64,000 nucleotides of DNA from Faecalicatena orotica (GTDB taxonomy: Bacteria > Bacillota > Clostridia > Lachnospirales > Lachnospiraceae): NCBI RefSeq assembly GCF_003149245.1, contig NZ_QGDL01000002.1:186001-250000 (forward strand). The letters run 5' to 3'. Shown here in pieces: positions 33,145 to 42,140 of the stretch. A program made the translations under genes and the position numbers. Position 1 is the stretch's first letter. Each line of letters opens with the position of its first letter. The notes beneath the pieces were generated by a model. It saw only the letters and a program-made list of their open reading frames with translations. It was not told the DNA's origin and did not search any database.

Positions 33145-34380
33145 GTGAAAAAATACAGAAGAATCTGCGCCGTCCTGATGGCAATTTTACTGACGGCAGG
33201 ACTTGCCGCGGGGTGCACGAAGGAAGAAAGGCCTGTAGAAGTAAAGAGGGAAAAGGTGACGCTCTGGTATTACTGGAGCCAGAGCTATAGTAAAAAGGAG
33301 CTGGCATATCTGGTGGACAGCTTTAACCGGTCCCAGGACCGGATTGAAGTGACCACCCAGTATGTGCCGGATGAGGATTTTAAGAAACGGCTTGCACTCA
33401 GTATGGCGGACGGGAATATGCCGGACCTTGCGCTTGTAGATTCGTCCGATTTCAAATATTTTCACGCAATGGAGCCGTTTGTGGACCTGACGGATGAAAT
33501 AGACGGGATTGAGGAATACCTGCCCGCAGTGAAGGAGGCATGCACGATAGACGGCCGGATGATGGGGCTGCCTTATGGAATGAACTGTACCGCCCTGTTT
33601 TATAACAAGGAGATTCTCAAGAACAGCGGGGAAGAGGTGCCAGAGACGTGGGATGAACTTTATGAGACTGCCGTCAGGCTTTCGACGGATACCCATTGTG
33701 GATTCGCCATGCCGGCTTTGCAGAGTGAAGAGAGTGTATACAGTTTCCTGCCCCTGCTGTGGTCTATGGGGGGATCGGTGGATCAGCTGGATTCGCCGCA
33801 AAGCAGGGAAGCGTTTCATTTTCTCAGAAAACTGACGCAGGCAGATGCGATGAGCAGACAGACGATCAACCTGACGTCGGGGGACCTGATCCGTCAGTTT
33901 GTGGAGGGCAATATTGCAATGATGGTCAACTCCACGACGATGATTGATTCTGTAAGGGCGATTAACCCGGCTCTGGAGTATGGCGTGACGGCTCTGCCGG
34001 CAGCAGGAGACGGCACAAGAATCTCGGTGCTGGGAGGAGAAGTGTTTGGGGTTACAAAAGGCGGACATCAGGAGGAAGCAATTGAATTTTTAAAATATAT
34101 CAGTGATAAGGACAGAATGGAGGAATACATGGAACGGTCTTCCTATATGGCCCCTCGCGCCGATGTACTGGAAAACCAGTATAAGGAGGACTCCCTGAAG
34201 CGAAGTATGATAGAACTTACCAAATCTGCCAGAACGAGAGAATTTTCGGTGGAATGGCCTTACATTTCTATTGTCATTACAGATACAATGGAGGCAGAGA
34301 TTATCGGTGAAAAGGACGAAGATGAAATCTTCCTTGATGCAGCAGAACGGATGAAGGACATCAGGGAGGGAGAACGATGA
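33145..34380 (+). CDS. Extracellular sugar-binding lipoprotein linked to a two-component system
   Basis: A 411-residue lipoprotein with a signal peptide and lipobox LAAGC (Cys about 19). The fold is SBP family 1: VTLWYYWSQSYSKKELAYLV, QYVPDEDFKKRLALSMADGNMPDLALVDSS, GLPYGMNCTALFYNKEIL and a PEYGVTALPAAGDG-like region ending in VLGGEVFGVTKGGHQEEAIEF. An in-frame ATG exists at 33127, but AGGAGAG is better spaced for GTG 33145. Its stop overlaps the sensor kinase start (ATGA at 34377) and no permease genes follow, so it probably presents a sugar to the kinase, as in binding-protein/LytS/YesN triads, rather than to an importer. Confidence 0.85.
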   Translation: MKKYRRICAVLMAILLTAGLAAGCTKEERPVEVKREKVTLWYYWSQSYSKKELAYLVDSFNRSQDRIEVTTQYVPDEDFKKRLALSMADGNMPDLALVDSSDFKYFHAMEPFVDLTDEIDGIEEYLPAVKEACTIDGRMMGLPYGMNCTALFYNKEILKNSGEEVPETWDELYETAVRLSTDTHCGFAMPALQSEESVYSFLPLLWSMGGSVDQLDSPQSREAFHFLRKLTQADAMSRQTINLTSGDLIRQFVEGNIAMMVNSTTMIDSVRAINPALEYGVTALPAAGDGTRISVLGGEVFGVTKGGHQEEAIEFLKYISDKDRMEEYMERSSYMAPRADVLENQYKEDSLKRSMIELTKSARTREFSVEWPYISIVITDTMEAEIIGEKDEDEIFLDAAERMKDIREGER

Positions 34381-36086
34381 AGCGAGAAAGAACACTCAGG
34401 AAAAGACTGGCATTCGGGTTCCTGATGGCGGCGCTGATACCGGTGAGCATCTTTGCAGTCATATCACAGGTCCGTTTGAGGAGCAGTCTGGAAGACAATA
34501 TGAACGGGCGTATTAGCAGCAATATTAATAATGCCGGACAGTGTCTGGATATGGTATTGGACAAGTATGCCACCATCCTGTATGATATGTGTACAGATGA
34601 CACGATTATTGATACGGTGGAAGAGATCATACAGGACCAGGATGATCTGGATGTCAATACGAGTACTCTCAGACATGAACTCAGCCATATCTGCAACCGT
34701 AATGACGGAATAGAAGGGATTACCATTTTTCTGCGGAATGGGAATGTGATCTTCTATGACCGCCTGAATTCTTCGTCGACGAACAGTATCTGGGCGGATG
34801 AGATTGTATTTCCGGAAATCGAAAAAGGGGAAGTCTATCAGGGCGTAACGACGCCTGTTACGGCAAATGAAAAGAAGAACTATCTGTTTCAGATTGGAAG
34901 AAAACTGGTTGATTATAAAAATATCCATGAGCAGCTGGGTACTGTAGTCATAAGTATTAACGAGGAGCAGATCAGGGAGGCACTTGTGACGGGAATGGAT
35001 AATGCAACGTATCTTCTGGACGGCGATACAGTCATCAGTTCTCCCAATTCATCTGATATCGGCAGAAAATTTTCCGCCATACAGGACACGGCGTCAAATA
35101 AATACACAGAAGCGTCAAATACAAAGAGCGGCTTTACCCTGTGCAATGAGCAGCCGTTAGAAGACTATCATATGGCGATATGGGAGCAGGTCCTTTTTCT
35201 GTGCGTGATTGCGGTGGTTTCAGCGGTCACGATGCTGTTTCTGATTTACCGGTTTACTAAGCCGTATCTCTTTGCAGTGGATTCTCTGGTAGAGGCGATG
35301 AACGAGGCGGAAGAAGGGAACTTTGCTGTAAGCGTGGAGGTTCCTGATAACATGCCTGTAGAGATCAGGCGGATCAGCGGCGGATTTAATGAGATGGTGG
35401 TACATATAGACAGTCTGATCGGGCAGGTGAAGGAAGCTGTTGTAGAGCAGAAGAATGCCGAGCTGTCAGCACTGGAGGCGCAGATCGACCCACATTTCCT
35501 GTATAATACACTGGATACGATCAACTGGAAGGCGATTGAAAATGAACAGTATGATATCAGTGAAATGGTCGGGTCGCTGGCAGATATCCTGCGCTACACC
35601 GTAAAAAACGCCGGGGGGACGACGACAATTCGTCAGGAAATGGGGTGGCTGAGAGAGTATACAATGCTGCAGGCAGCGAAACTGGGGAAGAAGCTGCATA
35701 TTGATGAGCAGGTACCGGAAGAAATCATGGGCTACCAGATACACAAGCTTATACTCCAGCCATTCGTGGAAAATGCAATCAAGCATGGTTTTCCGGAAAA
35801 AGAAGGGGAATGCTGTCTTCGAATTATAATCAGGGCTGCTGGGGAACAGCTCCACATTATTATAGAAGATAATGGACGGGGAATTGCACCTGAGATACTG
35901 AAAAAGCTGAATGATGATTCGGAAGAAATGGACGGGCATGTGGGAATCACGAATGTCCGGAAACGGCTGAAACTATACTATGGAGAGGAAGCGGACATTT
36001 ACTTCGAGAGCCTTCAGGGCAGCTATACGAAGGCACACCTATTCATACCCCACCAAACAGCACGGGGGAACGCTGTGCGTGAATGA
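34377..36086 (+). CDS. YesM-type sensor histidine kinase of the triad
   Basis: A 569-residue membrane kinase: helix at about 12-30, extracytoplasmic sensor domain to about 265, second helix (VLFLCVIAVVSAVTMLFLIYR, 270-290), HAMP linker (to about 345), His_kinase domain with AQIDPHFLYNTLDTIN (His373), and HATPase with FVENAIKHG and EDNGRGI. It phosphorylates the AraC-type regulator encoded 23 bases downstream. The ATGA overlap with the upstream binding-protein gene implies equal production, supporting a sensory complex of the two. Confidence 0.92.
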   Translation: MKRERTLRKRLAFGFLMAALIPVSIFAVISQVRLRSSLEDNMNGRISSNINNAGQCLDMVLDKYATILYDMCTDDTIIDTVEEIIQDQDDLDVNTSTLRHELSHICNRNDGIEGITIFLRNGNVIFYDRLNSSSTNSIWADEIVFPEIEKGEVYQGVTTPVTANEKKNYLFQIGRKLVDYKNIHEQLGTVVISINEEQIREALVTGMDNATYLLDGDTVISSPNSSDIGRKFSAIQDTASNKYTEASNTKSGFTLCNEQPLEDYHMAIWEQVLFLCVIAVVSAVTMLFLIYRFTKPYLFAVDSLVEAMNEAEEGNFAVSVEVPDNMPVEIRRISGGFNEMVVHIDSLIGQVKEAVVEQKNAELSALEAQIDPHFLYNTLDTINWKAIENEQYDISEMVGSLADILRYTVKNAGGTTTIRQEMGWLREYTMLQAAKLGKKLHIDEQVPEEIMGYQIHKLILQPFVENAIKHGFPEKEGECCLRIIIRAAGEQLHIIIEDNGRGIAPEILKKLNDDSEEMDGHVGITNVRKRLKLYYGEEADIYFESLQGSYTKAHLFIPHQTARGNAVRE

Positions 36087-36109
36087 TGTCAGAGAAGGAG
36101 GTTCTATAA

Positions 36110-37639
36110 ATGCGGATCGTGATAGTAGAAGATGAAGCGCCAATCCGGGAAGGGATTGCGAAAATACTTCATAAGATAAATCCCGATTATGAGCTGGCGG
36201 GGACAGCGGCGGACGGAAAGGAGGGGTATGAGCTAATCAACAGTACAGAGCCGGATCTGGTAATTATGGATATTGAGATGCCCAAAATGGACGGGCTTAA
36301 GATGCTTGGGAAACTGCGGGGCGAGGGGAACCAGTGTAAGGTACTGATTTTATCCGCATATTCTGATTTTAATTATGCGAAACAGGCCATTGAGCTGAAC
36401 ATCGAGAATTATCTGCTGAAACCAATAAAGATACCAGAACTGAAAAGGGCGCTCCAGCAGATCGAAAATGCACTTGAAAAGGAACAAAGCCGTGATATGG
36501 CATTTTCTGTGGAAGGGATTTTTCTCGCATGTTTAAACGGGCAGATCAAGCCGGATGCCCAGTTTCACAGCCTGACAAAAGAACGGTACGGGTTTACGGT
36601 GGAAGAACCGGCGGAGGTGTTTGTGCTCTGGCTTGGGAGCGGGTACGAGGAGCAGAAAAAGTCGGCAAGAGAACTGTTGGAGGATGTTGGTGACCATACC
36701 GTAAAGTTTGCCTCCTGTGTGATAGAGTCAGACGTATGGCAGATGCTGATCATGATCCTTTACCGCCTGCCCCGGGAGGCCACACAATACCAGTATTTCC
36801 GGACATCGGTCGTACCCATGCTGTGCAGTAATCTGAAAAGTCCTGCTGTCTGCCTCTGGAGAAGTGTGGACAGCCTGCTGGAGCTTCCAAAAGTAATGGA
36901 GGAAATGCTTAAGGAACGGGAATGGAACCTTCTTCTGGAAAAAGGCAGCCTGATTCGGCAGGAGGATATCGAAGCCATAAAAACGGTTCCGTTAAAACAC
37001 CCGACAGAACTGGAGGACAAGGCCTGTCAGGCGGCAAAACGCGGAGATAAAGAGAAGGTAATCGAATATTTTAAATTATTATTTGAGTATTACAAAAAGG
37101 CACTGCATACGCCGGATGAAATAAAGAAGTCTGTTATACGTTTCAGCTGGTCGGTATTCAATGCATACAAAGAAACGCAGGGGATAGAAGCCGATCTGAA
37201 GATCCAGAATATCCTGCAGGCCATTTCTGAAGCAGTCAGCTGGGACCAGATAGGCAGCAGCCTGAAAGAACTGTTTGAGATCATTGACCTGGAAATCCCG
37301 GAAGAGGAAGCGATGCCGGTCAGCGTACTCGTACAGAAAGCGCAGCAGCAGATCCGCAAATATTACGATCAGGGAATCACGCTTGAAGAAGTCGCGAACA
37401 AGCTGTTCGTGTCAGAGGAATACCTCAGTGCCCTGTTCAAAAAGGAGACCGGGACAACCTTCTCGGAGACAATCAGGAAGTACCGGATAGAGAAGGTAAA
37501 AGAGCTTCTGCTTGATACACACCTGAAGCTAAACCAGATTGCCGAACTTGCCGGTTATTCAGACCCGAAATACATGAGCAAAGTCTTCAAAGAAGAAATG
37601 GGAATGCTTCCAAACGAATTTCGCAAGTCAGTCCATTAA
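36110..37639 (+). CDS. AraC-family response regulator (YesN type)
   Basis: A 509-residue cytosolic regulator. Receiver domain (1-125) with acidic pocket E7-D8, phosphorylated Asp54 in LVIMDIEMPKMDG, and the conserved Lys in NYLLKPIK. A 250-residue middle region with no named domain follows. The AraC double helix-turn-helix is at the end: ITLEEVANKLFVSEEYLSAL, KKETGTTFSETIRKYRIEK, and LNQIAELAGYSDPKYMSKVF. It is the partner of the kinase at 34377. Its targets are not evident here; the next gene has its own promoter and is not a transport gene. AAGGAGG precedes the ATG. Confidence 0.92.
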   Translation: MRIVIVEDEAPIREGIAKILHKINPDYELAGTAADGKEGYELINSTEPDLVIMDIEMPKMDGLKMLGKLRGEGNQCKVLILSAYSDFNYAKQAIELNIENYLLKPIKIPELKRALQQIENALEKEQSRDMAFSVEGIFLACLNGQIKPDAQFHSLTKERYGFTVEEPAEVFVLWLGSGYEEQKKSARELLEDVGDHTVKFASCVIESDVWQMLIMILYRLPREATQYQYFRTSVVPMLCSNLKSPAVCLWRSVDSLLELPKVMEEMLKEREWNLLLEKGSLIRQEDIEAIKTVPLKHPTELEDKACQAAKRGDKEKVIEYFKLLFEYYKKALHTPDEIKKSVIRFSWSVFNAYKETQGIEADLKIQNILQAISEAVSWDQIGSSLKELFEIIDLEIPEEEAMPVSVLVQKAQQQIRKYYDQGITLEEVANKLFVSEEYLSALFKKETGTTFSETIRKYRIEKVKELLLDTHLKLNQIAELAGYSDPKYMSKVFKEEMGMLPNEFRKSVH

Positions 37640-37669
37640 ATATTTCTACCTTTTTCAAATATTTTTACC

Positions 37670-37697
37670 TTGTGATTGGAAAAAATTGTGATATGAT
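37670..37697 (+). promoter_or_regulatory. Promoter of the HPr-like gene
   Basis: TTGTGA (37670-37675), 16-base spacer, TATGAT (37692-37697), in an AT-rich gap between the response regulator and the HPr-like gene. Confidence 0.5.
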
Positions 37698-37763
37698 GTC
37701 GATAACAAAAAAGCAGAGGCTAATCGAAGGTAAAATAGATATTCTGAAAAAGGAGAGAAAACA

Positions 37764-37994
37764 ATGAGTGAAATGATGATTAAATTCAGCAACCCTGAAG
37801 AAGTATTAGAGTTTGTAAACAAAGTGGCAAAATATCCGTATGATATGGACATGAAGAGAGGCAGATTCGTGGTTGACGCGAAGTCAATCCTCGGAATTAT
37901 GAACCTTGGATTCAACAATCCGATCGAGCTGAAAATTTATGACGAGAACTGCTCAGAGCTTGAAGAAGAACTCTCTAAATATAAAGCTGCTTAA
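37764..37994 (+). CDS. HPr-like protein lacking the active-site histidine
   Basis: A 76-residue protein with the HPr fold order. VVDAKSILGIMNLG corresponds to the Ser46 helix of HPr (Ser41 here), while the phosphoryl-accepting His15 position holds Asn10 in FSNPEEV. It therefore cannot carry PTS phosphate, but might be phosphorylated by HPr kinase on Ser41 and act in carbon regulation like Crh. It has its own promoter and terminator, and AAAAAGGAGAGAAA as ribosome site. The role is inferred; many Lachnospiraceae carry similar short proteins. Confidence 0.75.
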   Translation: MSEMMIKFSNPEEVLEFVNKVAKYPYDMDMKRGRFVVDAKSILGIMNLGFNNPIELKIYDENCSELEEELSKYKAA

Positions 37995-38103
37995 AAACGG
38001 GGTGTTCCACGTACATGCTTTTTAACATTAGTACTAAAGCAGATATGGAATTTAACCTAATATTTACATTTATTACTGAAAAAATTGTTATTGCTTGTCT
38101 GTG

Positions 38104-38144
38104 AAAACTTCTCGGCGTATAATAAAATGCGTTGAGGAGTTTTT
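38104..38144 (+). terminator. Terminator of the HPr-like gene
   Basis: AAAACTTCTC (38104-38113) pairs with GAGGAGTTTT (38134-38143) with one G-T wobble, and an inner GGCG/CGTT pairing. GAGGAG in the 3' arm is also the likely ribosome site of the MATE gene at 38148. Confidence 0.65.
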
Positions 38145-38147
38145 ATC

Positions 38148-39557
38148 TTGTTTCATAGGAATGAAGGAAGAAAGTTACTGAAAGAGGAAATAAGAAAACG
38201 TATGAAAGCAAAAGTAGACAGGAGTGCCTATTTATTCGATAATAAGGCACTGAGGGCATTGATTATCCCGCTGATCATCGAGCAGCTTCTGGCTGTCCTG
38301 GTCGGCATGGCAGATTCTATTATGATAGCGAGCGTAGGAGAGGCGGCAGTATCTGGTGTTTCACTGGTAGATAACATCATGGTACTGTTTATTAATGCAT
38401 TTGCGGCTCTCGCCACAGGAGGCGCCGTTGTGTCCGGGCAGTACCTCGGACAGAGGAACGAAAAGTCCGCCTGCGAGGCATCCACACAGATTGTCTGGTT
38501 TATCACGATTATTGCAATCGGAATCATGGCAGTCATCTATTGCGGCAAATGGTTTATTCTGCATGTAGTATTCGGTGCAATCGATGCAGATGTCATGGGA
38601 CACGCAAACACTTATCTGATGATCGTAACCGCATCCATCCCGTTTATGGCACTGTATAACGCAGGAGCGGCGACATTCCGCGCAATGGGGAACTCCAAGG
38701 TTTCCATGCAGGTTTCCATCATTATGAACATTATCAACATCGGAGGAAACGCAATCCTGATATACGGTTTCCACCGCGGAACAGAAGGCGTGGCGATCCC
38801 CACACTCGTATCCAGAATGGCGGCTGCAATCATGATCATGGCACTGCTGTGCGACCAGAAGCGCCAGCTGCACGTGAAGCGGACACTAAAATATCATCCC
38901 GACTGGCGGATGATCAAAAGAATCCTGACGATCGGCGTCCCGAACGGTCTTGAAAACAGCATGTTCCAGCTCGGCAAGATACTGGTACTAAGCCTTGTAT
39001 CTACATTCGGTACATACGCAATCGCGGCAAATGCAGTCAGCAACGCCGTGGCACTCTTCCAGATCCTCCCCGGAATGGCCCTCAATCTGGCAATCACATC
39101 CGTCATCGCACAGTGCGTCGGTGCGGGAGACTATGAACAGGTACACTACTATACAAAAAAACTGGTCGGGATCGTGTATGTACTCATCTGGGTCATGAAC
39201 GCAGCAATCTTCATGCTGCTTCCTTTGATATTAAGAGCATATAACCTGTCAGACCTGACAGCCGAGACAACAAAACAAATCTTATACTTCCACAGCATCA
39301 GCTGCATGATCATCTGGCCGCTGTCCTTCTCCGTGCCTTCGACACTCCGCGCGGCAGGAGATGCACAAGTCACAATGGTCATATCAATATTCTCCATGTG
39401 GGTATTCAGGATCGTGTTCAGCTATATACTTGGACGGTATATGGGCATGGGCGTATTTGGGATATGGGTGGCAATGGTCATTGACTGGTGCTTCAGGGCA
39501 GTATGTATGTGCGTTAGGTATGTTAGAGGAAAGTGGAAGTTGAAGAGAACCATATAG
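38148..39557 (+). CDS. MATE-family efflux transporter
   Basis: A 469-residue membrane protein with about 12 hydrophobic helices in two related halves. MATE features are LIIPLIIEQLLAVLVGMADSIMIA near residue 40, GGAVVSGQYLGQRN, AGAATFRAMGNS, the second-half NGLENSMFQLGKI, and FSVPSTLRAAGDAQ. It exports cationic drugs or metabolites in exchange for Na+ or H+. The start is a TTG at 38148, preceded by GAGGAG; the in-frame ATG at 38202 is possible but has a poorly spaced ribosome site. No regulator is adjacent. A hairpin follows the stop. Confidence 0.88.
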   Translation: MFHRNEGRKLLKEEIRKRMKAKVDRSAYLFDNKALRALIIPLIIEQLLAVLVGMADSIMIASVGEAAVSGVSLVDNIMVLFINAFAALATGGAVVSGQYLGQRNEKSACEASTQIVWFITIIAIGIMAVIYCGKWFILHVVFGAIDADVMGHANTYLMIVTASIPFMALYNAGAATFRAMGNSKVSMQVSIIMNIINIGGNAILIYGFHRGTEGVAIPTLVSRMAAAIMIMALLCDQKRQLHVKRTLKYHPDWRMIKRILTIGVPNGLENSMFQLGKILVLSLVSTFGTYAIAANAVSNAVALFQILPGMALNLAITSVIAQCVGAGDYEQVHYYTKKLVGIVYVLIWVMNAAIFMLLPLILRAYNLSDLTAETTKQILYFHSISCMIIWPLSFSVPSTLRAAGDAQVTMVISIFSMWVFRIVFSYILGRYMGMGVFGIWVAMVIDWCFRAVCMCVRYVRGKWKLKRTI

Positions 39558-39559
39558 TG

Positions 39560-39598
39560 TTGGGGACGTAATCTTTCTTAGGAAGGCTACGTCCCCAA
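39560..39598 (+). terminator. Stem-loop after the MATE gene
   Basis: TTGGGGACGTA (39560-39570) pairs perfectly with TACGTCCCCAA (39588-39598); the loop holds a smaller TTTC/GAAG pairing. No T run follows, so it is a weak terminator or a message-stabilising end. Confidence 0.6.
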
Positions 39599-39728
39599 TT
39601 GAGTTTTGTGGTGTCACTTTTTGAAGTTTGCCCTGTACCAAAGTGAAGTTATTCACAAGTATTCTTGTATTATTGTGGAAAACTACGGGAAAATCGAGGT
39701 ATAAGGTGAATTTTTCACAAAGAGAGTC

Positions 39729-39757
39729 TTGTAAAACGGGAAGTGCTACTTTATAAT
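39729..39757 (+). promoter_or_regulatory. guaA promoter
   Basis: TTGTAA (39729-39734), 17-base spacer, consensus TATAAT (39752-39757). Transcription should begin near 39764, giving a leader of about 54 bases. Confidence 0.75.
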
Positions 39758-39776
39758 AGGTAAGTAAATCAAAAAT

Positions 39777-39796
39777 AGCTGTTTCACAGCTTTTTT
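39777..39796 (+). terminator. Terminator-like hairpin in the guaA leader
   Basis: AGCTGT (39777-39782), loop TTC, ACAGCT (39786-39791), then a T run, between the promoter and the guaA start. Flanking AAAAATA/TTTTTATTT could extend the stem. It is too short for a known purine riboswitch aptamer; it may be a simple attenuator. Confidence 0.55.
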
Positions 39797-39817
39797 ATTT
39801 TGAGCAGGAGGAAGACT

Positions 39818-41365
39818 TTGAAGAACGAATTAGTGATTGTCCTCGATTTCGGCGGACAGTATAACCAGTTAGTCGCAAGGCGTGTCAGAGAATGTAACGT
39901 GTATTGCGAAATCTATTCTTATAAGACCGATATAGAAAAAATCAAAGAAATGAAACCGAAAGGGATTATCCTGACGGGGGGGCCGAACAGTTGTTATGAG
40001 GAGGATTCCCCGACTTATTCTAGAGAACTTTTTGAACTGGGAATTCCTGTGCTGGGACTGTGTTATGGCGCCCAGCTGATGATGCATGTCTTAGGTGGTA
40101 ATGTGGGACGTGCCGAAGTGCGGGAATATGGTAAGACGGAAGTGCTGATTGACAAGCAGGATTCGAAGGTATTTGAAAATGTATCTACACCTACGATATG
40201 CTGGATGAGCCACTTTGACGCTATTTCACAGGAGGCTCCGGGATTTGAGATTACAGCTCATACGGCTGATTGTCCTGTAGCGGCAGCTGAGAATGAGGCA
40301 GAAGGACTGTATGCGATTCAGTTCCATCCGGAGGTGCTTCATACAGTGGAAGGCACAAAGATGATCAATAATTTTGTGAAAAATGTTTGTGGCTGTGCCG
40401 GAGACTGGAAGATGGATGCTTTTGTTGAGGAAACGATTGCGGCTATCAGGGAGAAGGTTGGTAACGGAAAAGTACTTTGTGCTTTGTCCGGTGGTGTAGA
40501 TTCATCTGTGGCAGCTGTTATGCTTTCTAAGGCTATCGGATCACAGCTGACTTGTGTATTTGTGGATCATGGCCTGCTTAGAAAAAATGAAGGCGATGAA
40601 GTGGAGGCGGTTTTCGGACCGGAAGGTCATTATGATCTGAACTTTATCAGGGTCAATGCCCAGGAGCGGTTCTATGAAAAACTTGCCGGTGTGACGGAGC
40701 CGGAAGAGAAGAGAAAGATCATTGGTGAAGAGTTTATCCGTGTTTTCGAGGAAGAAGCGAAGAAGATCGGAACAGTAGATTTCCTTGTACAGGGGACTAT
40801 TTATCCAGACGTCGTAGAGAGTGGTCTGGGCGGAGAATCAGCAGTCATTAAGTCACATCATAATGTAGGCGGGCTGCCGGATTATGTTGATTTTAAAGAA
40901 ATTATTGAGCCGCTGAGAGATCTGTTTAAGGACGAGGTGCGCAAAGCTGGATTGGAACTGGGGATACCGGAGAGGCTGGTGTTCAGACAGCCATTCCCGG
41001 GGCCGGGACTTGGAATCAGGATCATCGGGGAAATAACCGAAGAGAAAGTAAAGATTGTTCAGGATGCCGACGCTATTTACCGCGAAGAAATGGATGCGGC
41101 AGGAATGAACAAGATTGTCGGCCAGTATTTTGCAGCGCTTACGAATATGCGGTCTGTAGGAGTTATGGGAGATGAACGCACCTATGATTATGCAGTGGCA
41201 TTAAGGGCTGTGAATACGATAGACTTTATGACAGCAGAATCCGCAGAAGTGCCTTGGGAGGTGCTGCACCGGGTTACCAGCAGGATTGTAAATGAAGTAA
41301 ATCATGTAAATAGAGTATTCTATGATCTGACGGGGAAACCGCCGGGGACGATAGAGTTCGAATAA
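39818..41365 (+). CDS. guaA: GMP synthase (glutamine-hydrolysing)
   Basis: A 515-residue two-domain enzyme that aminates XMP to GMP with ATP and glutamine. The N-terminal class I amidotransferase domain (to about 195) has [15 protein letters not shown], nucleophile Cys82 in GLCYGAQ, and the His-Glu pair in IQFHPEV. The ATP-pyrophosphatase domain has the P-loop LSGGVDSS (about residue 224) and HHNVGGLP; the C-terminal dimer domain ends with [14 protein letters not shown] 39818 follows GCAGGAGGA at the right distance; a TTG at 39800 is less likely. It stands alone with its own promoter, leader hairpin and terminator. Confidence 0.97.
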   Translation: MKNELVIVLDFGGQYNQLVARRVRECNVYCEIYSYKTDIEKIKEMKPKGIILTGGPNSCYEEDSPTYSRELFELGIPVLGLCYGAQLMMHVLGGNVGRAEVREYGKTEVLIDKQDSKVFENVSTPTICWMSHFDAISQEAPGFEITAHTADCPVAAAENEAEGLYAIQFHPEVLHTVEGTKMINNFVKNVCGCAGDWKMDAFVEETIAAIREKVGNGKVLCALSGGVDSSVAAVMLSKAIGSQLTCVFVDHGLLRKNEGDEVEAVFGPEGHYDLNFIRVNAQERFYEKLAGVTEPEEKRKIIGEEFIRVFEEEAKKIGTVDFLVQGTIYPDVVESGLGGESAVIKSHHNVGGLPDYVDFKEIIEPLRDLFKDEVRKAGLELGIPERLVFRQPFPGPGLGIRIIGEITEEKVKIVQDADAIYREEMDAAGMNKIVGQYFAALTNMRSVGVMGDERTYDYAVALRAVNTIDFMTAESAEVPWEVLHRVTSRIVNEVNHVNRVFYDLTGKPPGTIEFE

Positions 41366-41374
41366 CGGACAGAA

Positions 41375-41415
41375 CCCCGGAAATGTTGATAAAATGGGCA
41401 TTTCCGGGGGTGTTT
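41375..41415 (+). terminator. guaA terminator
   Basis: CCCCGGAAATG (41375-41385) pairs perfectly with CATTTCCGGGG (41399-41409), then GTGTTTTATG. It marks the end of the housekeeping stretch. Confidence 0.85.
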
Positions 41416-41451
41416 TATGTCGTTTGGCTCTATTTAGAAAAATTGACTTTC

Positions 41452-41556
41452 TTATATGAGTATGGCGGAGGGGAATGAGCCCCTCTTTACAATCGCCCAC
41501 GCATGGTTATAGGTTACGCCATCTGTCCACTCTTGCTGCTTTACAGCCACGCACAT
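41452..41556 (-). other. Possible small gene or fragment of mobile origin
   Basis: A 34-codon minus-strand frame, MCVAVKQQEWTDGVTYNH and on to SAILI, with good codon use. No start-proximal ribosome site is clear. It sits in an accessory region with XRE and ribbon-helix-helix regulators, so it may be the tail of a lost conjugative-element gene. A GAGGGG/CCCCTC hairpin lies inside it. I do not recognise it. Confidence 0.25.
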
Positions 41557-41586
41557 ACCACAAGAAGGATTTTATTATATTTTGAT

Positions 41587-41823
41587 TTACTTTAAGAGTT
41601 CATCATAGGTGGTTTCCAGACAATCACGGATACCACGAAGCTGTGTGCCAGTAATATGCTGAATACCACGCTCAATCTTAACTAAGGCTTCTAGGGTCAT
41701 TCCGATTTCTTTTAAATCCAGCATACCAATCAATTCAGTCTGCCCAATTCCTTTTTCTAATCGTATTCTACGAATATTTCCCCCAATATCAATTCCGTCT
41801 TGCTTTATTTTTTGTTCCATCAT
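41587..41823 (-). CDS. XRE-family (Cro/C1-type) transcriptional regulator
   Basis: A 78-residue helix-turn-helix protein: IGGNIRRIRLEKGIGQTELI, then MTLEALVKIERGIQHITGTQLRGI, and an acidic end. This is the compact SinR/Cro size, with the four-helix HTH_3 fold filling the protein. The start may be the ATG at 41823 or 41820 behind AAAGGAAT. Upstream lie a perfect palindrome (41840-41855) and a second copy (41894-41909), which look like its autoregulatory sites. It may have come with a mobile element now lost. Confidence 0.8.
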   Translation of the reverse strand: MMEQKIKQDGIDIGGNIRRIRLEKGIGQTELIGMLDLKEIGMTLEALVKIERGIQHITGTQLRGIRDCLETTYDELLK

Positions 41824-41839
41824 TTATTCCTTTACGAGT

Positions 41840-41909
41840 GGACTAAAATTAGTCCGTTTTCTCTTTATCTTATAAAGAAAAAATGATAGAATGGGACTAG
41901 GATGAGTCC
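41840..41909. promoter_or_regulatory. Pair of operators GGACT-N6-AGTCC upstream of the XRE gene
   Basis: GGACTAAAATTAGTCC (41840-41855) is a perfect palindrome; GGACTAGGATGAGTCC (41894-41909) keeps both arms. Centres are 54 bp apart. The first site abuts the XRE gene; both are in the gap to the ribbon-helix-helix gene, which is transcribed towards them. Confidence 0.7.
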
Positions 41910-41955
41910 ACTTGAAGGGCGAAATGATAACAGCAGAAAAAATATGGATGAAATC

Positions 41956-42117
41956 CTATTTTAAAGACCCATGTTTATGCTCATGCTGTGCGATTGCCTG
42001 CCGAATTAGATATAACACTTCTCCATTTATGGAACGCCCGTCAAATTCAGCAAGACTTTTTAATTTCTTATGAGTTTCGGAATCAATGCGTAATCCCAGA
42101 TGTTTAACTTTTTCCAT
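41956..42117 (-). CDS. Ribbon-helix-helix (Arc-type) DNA-binding protein
   Basis: A 53-residue protein. MEKVKHLGLRIDSETHKKLK supplies the DNA-contacting beta strand (HLGLRID) and first helix, followed by SLAEFDGRSINGEVLYLIRQ for the second helix, and a His-rich tail AQHEHKHG. This is the classic Arc/MetJ pattern found in antitoxins and plasmid or ICE regulators. No toxin gene adjoins it. AGAAAGGAAATAT precedes the ATG on the minus strand, and a repeated heptamer array lies directly upstream, a probable operator. Confidence 0.75.
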   Translation of the reverse strand: MEKVKHLGLRIDSETHKKLKSLAEFDGRSINGEVLYLIRQAIAQHEHKHGSLK

Positions 42118-42140
42118 AATATTTCCTTTCTGCCTAAGTT

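Noticed and set aside
33187-34068. 293-codon frame opposite the triad lipoprotein gene
   Set aside because: Composition is His/Arg/Gln-rich as expected of an antisense shadow, and the plus-strand protein is certain.
39640-39817. Purine riboswitch in the guaA leader
   Set aside because: The leader between promoter and start is only about 54 bases and holds a 6-bp hairpin, too small for the aptamer.
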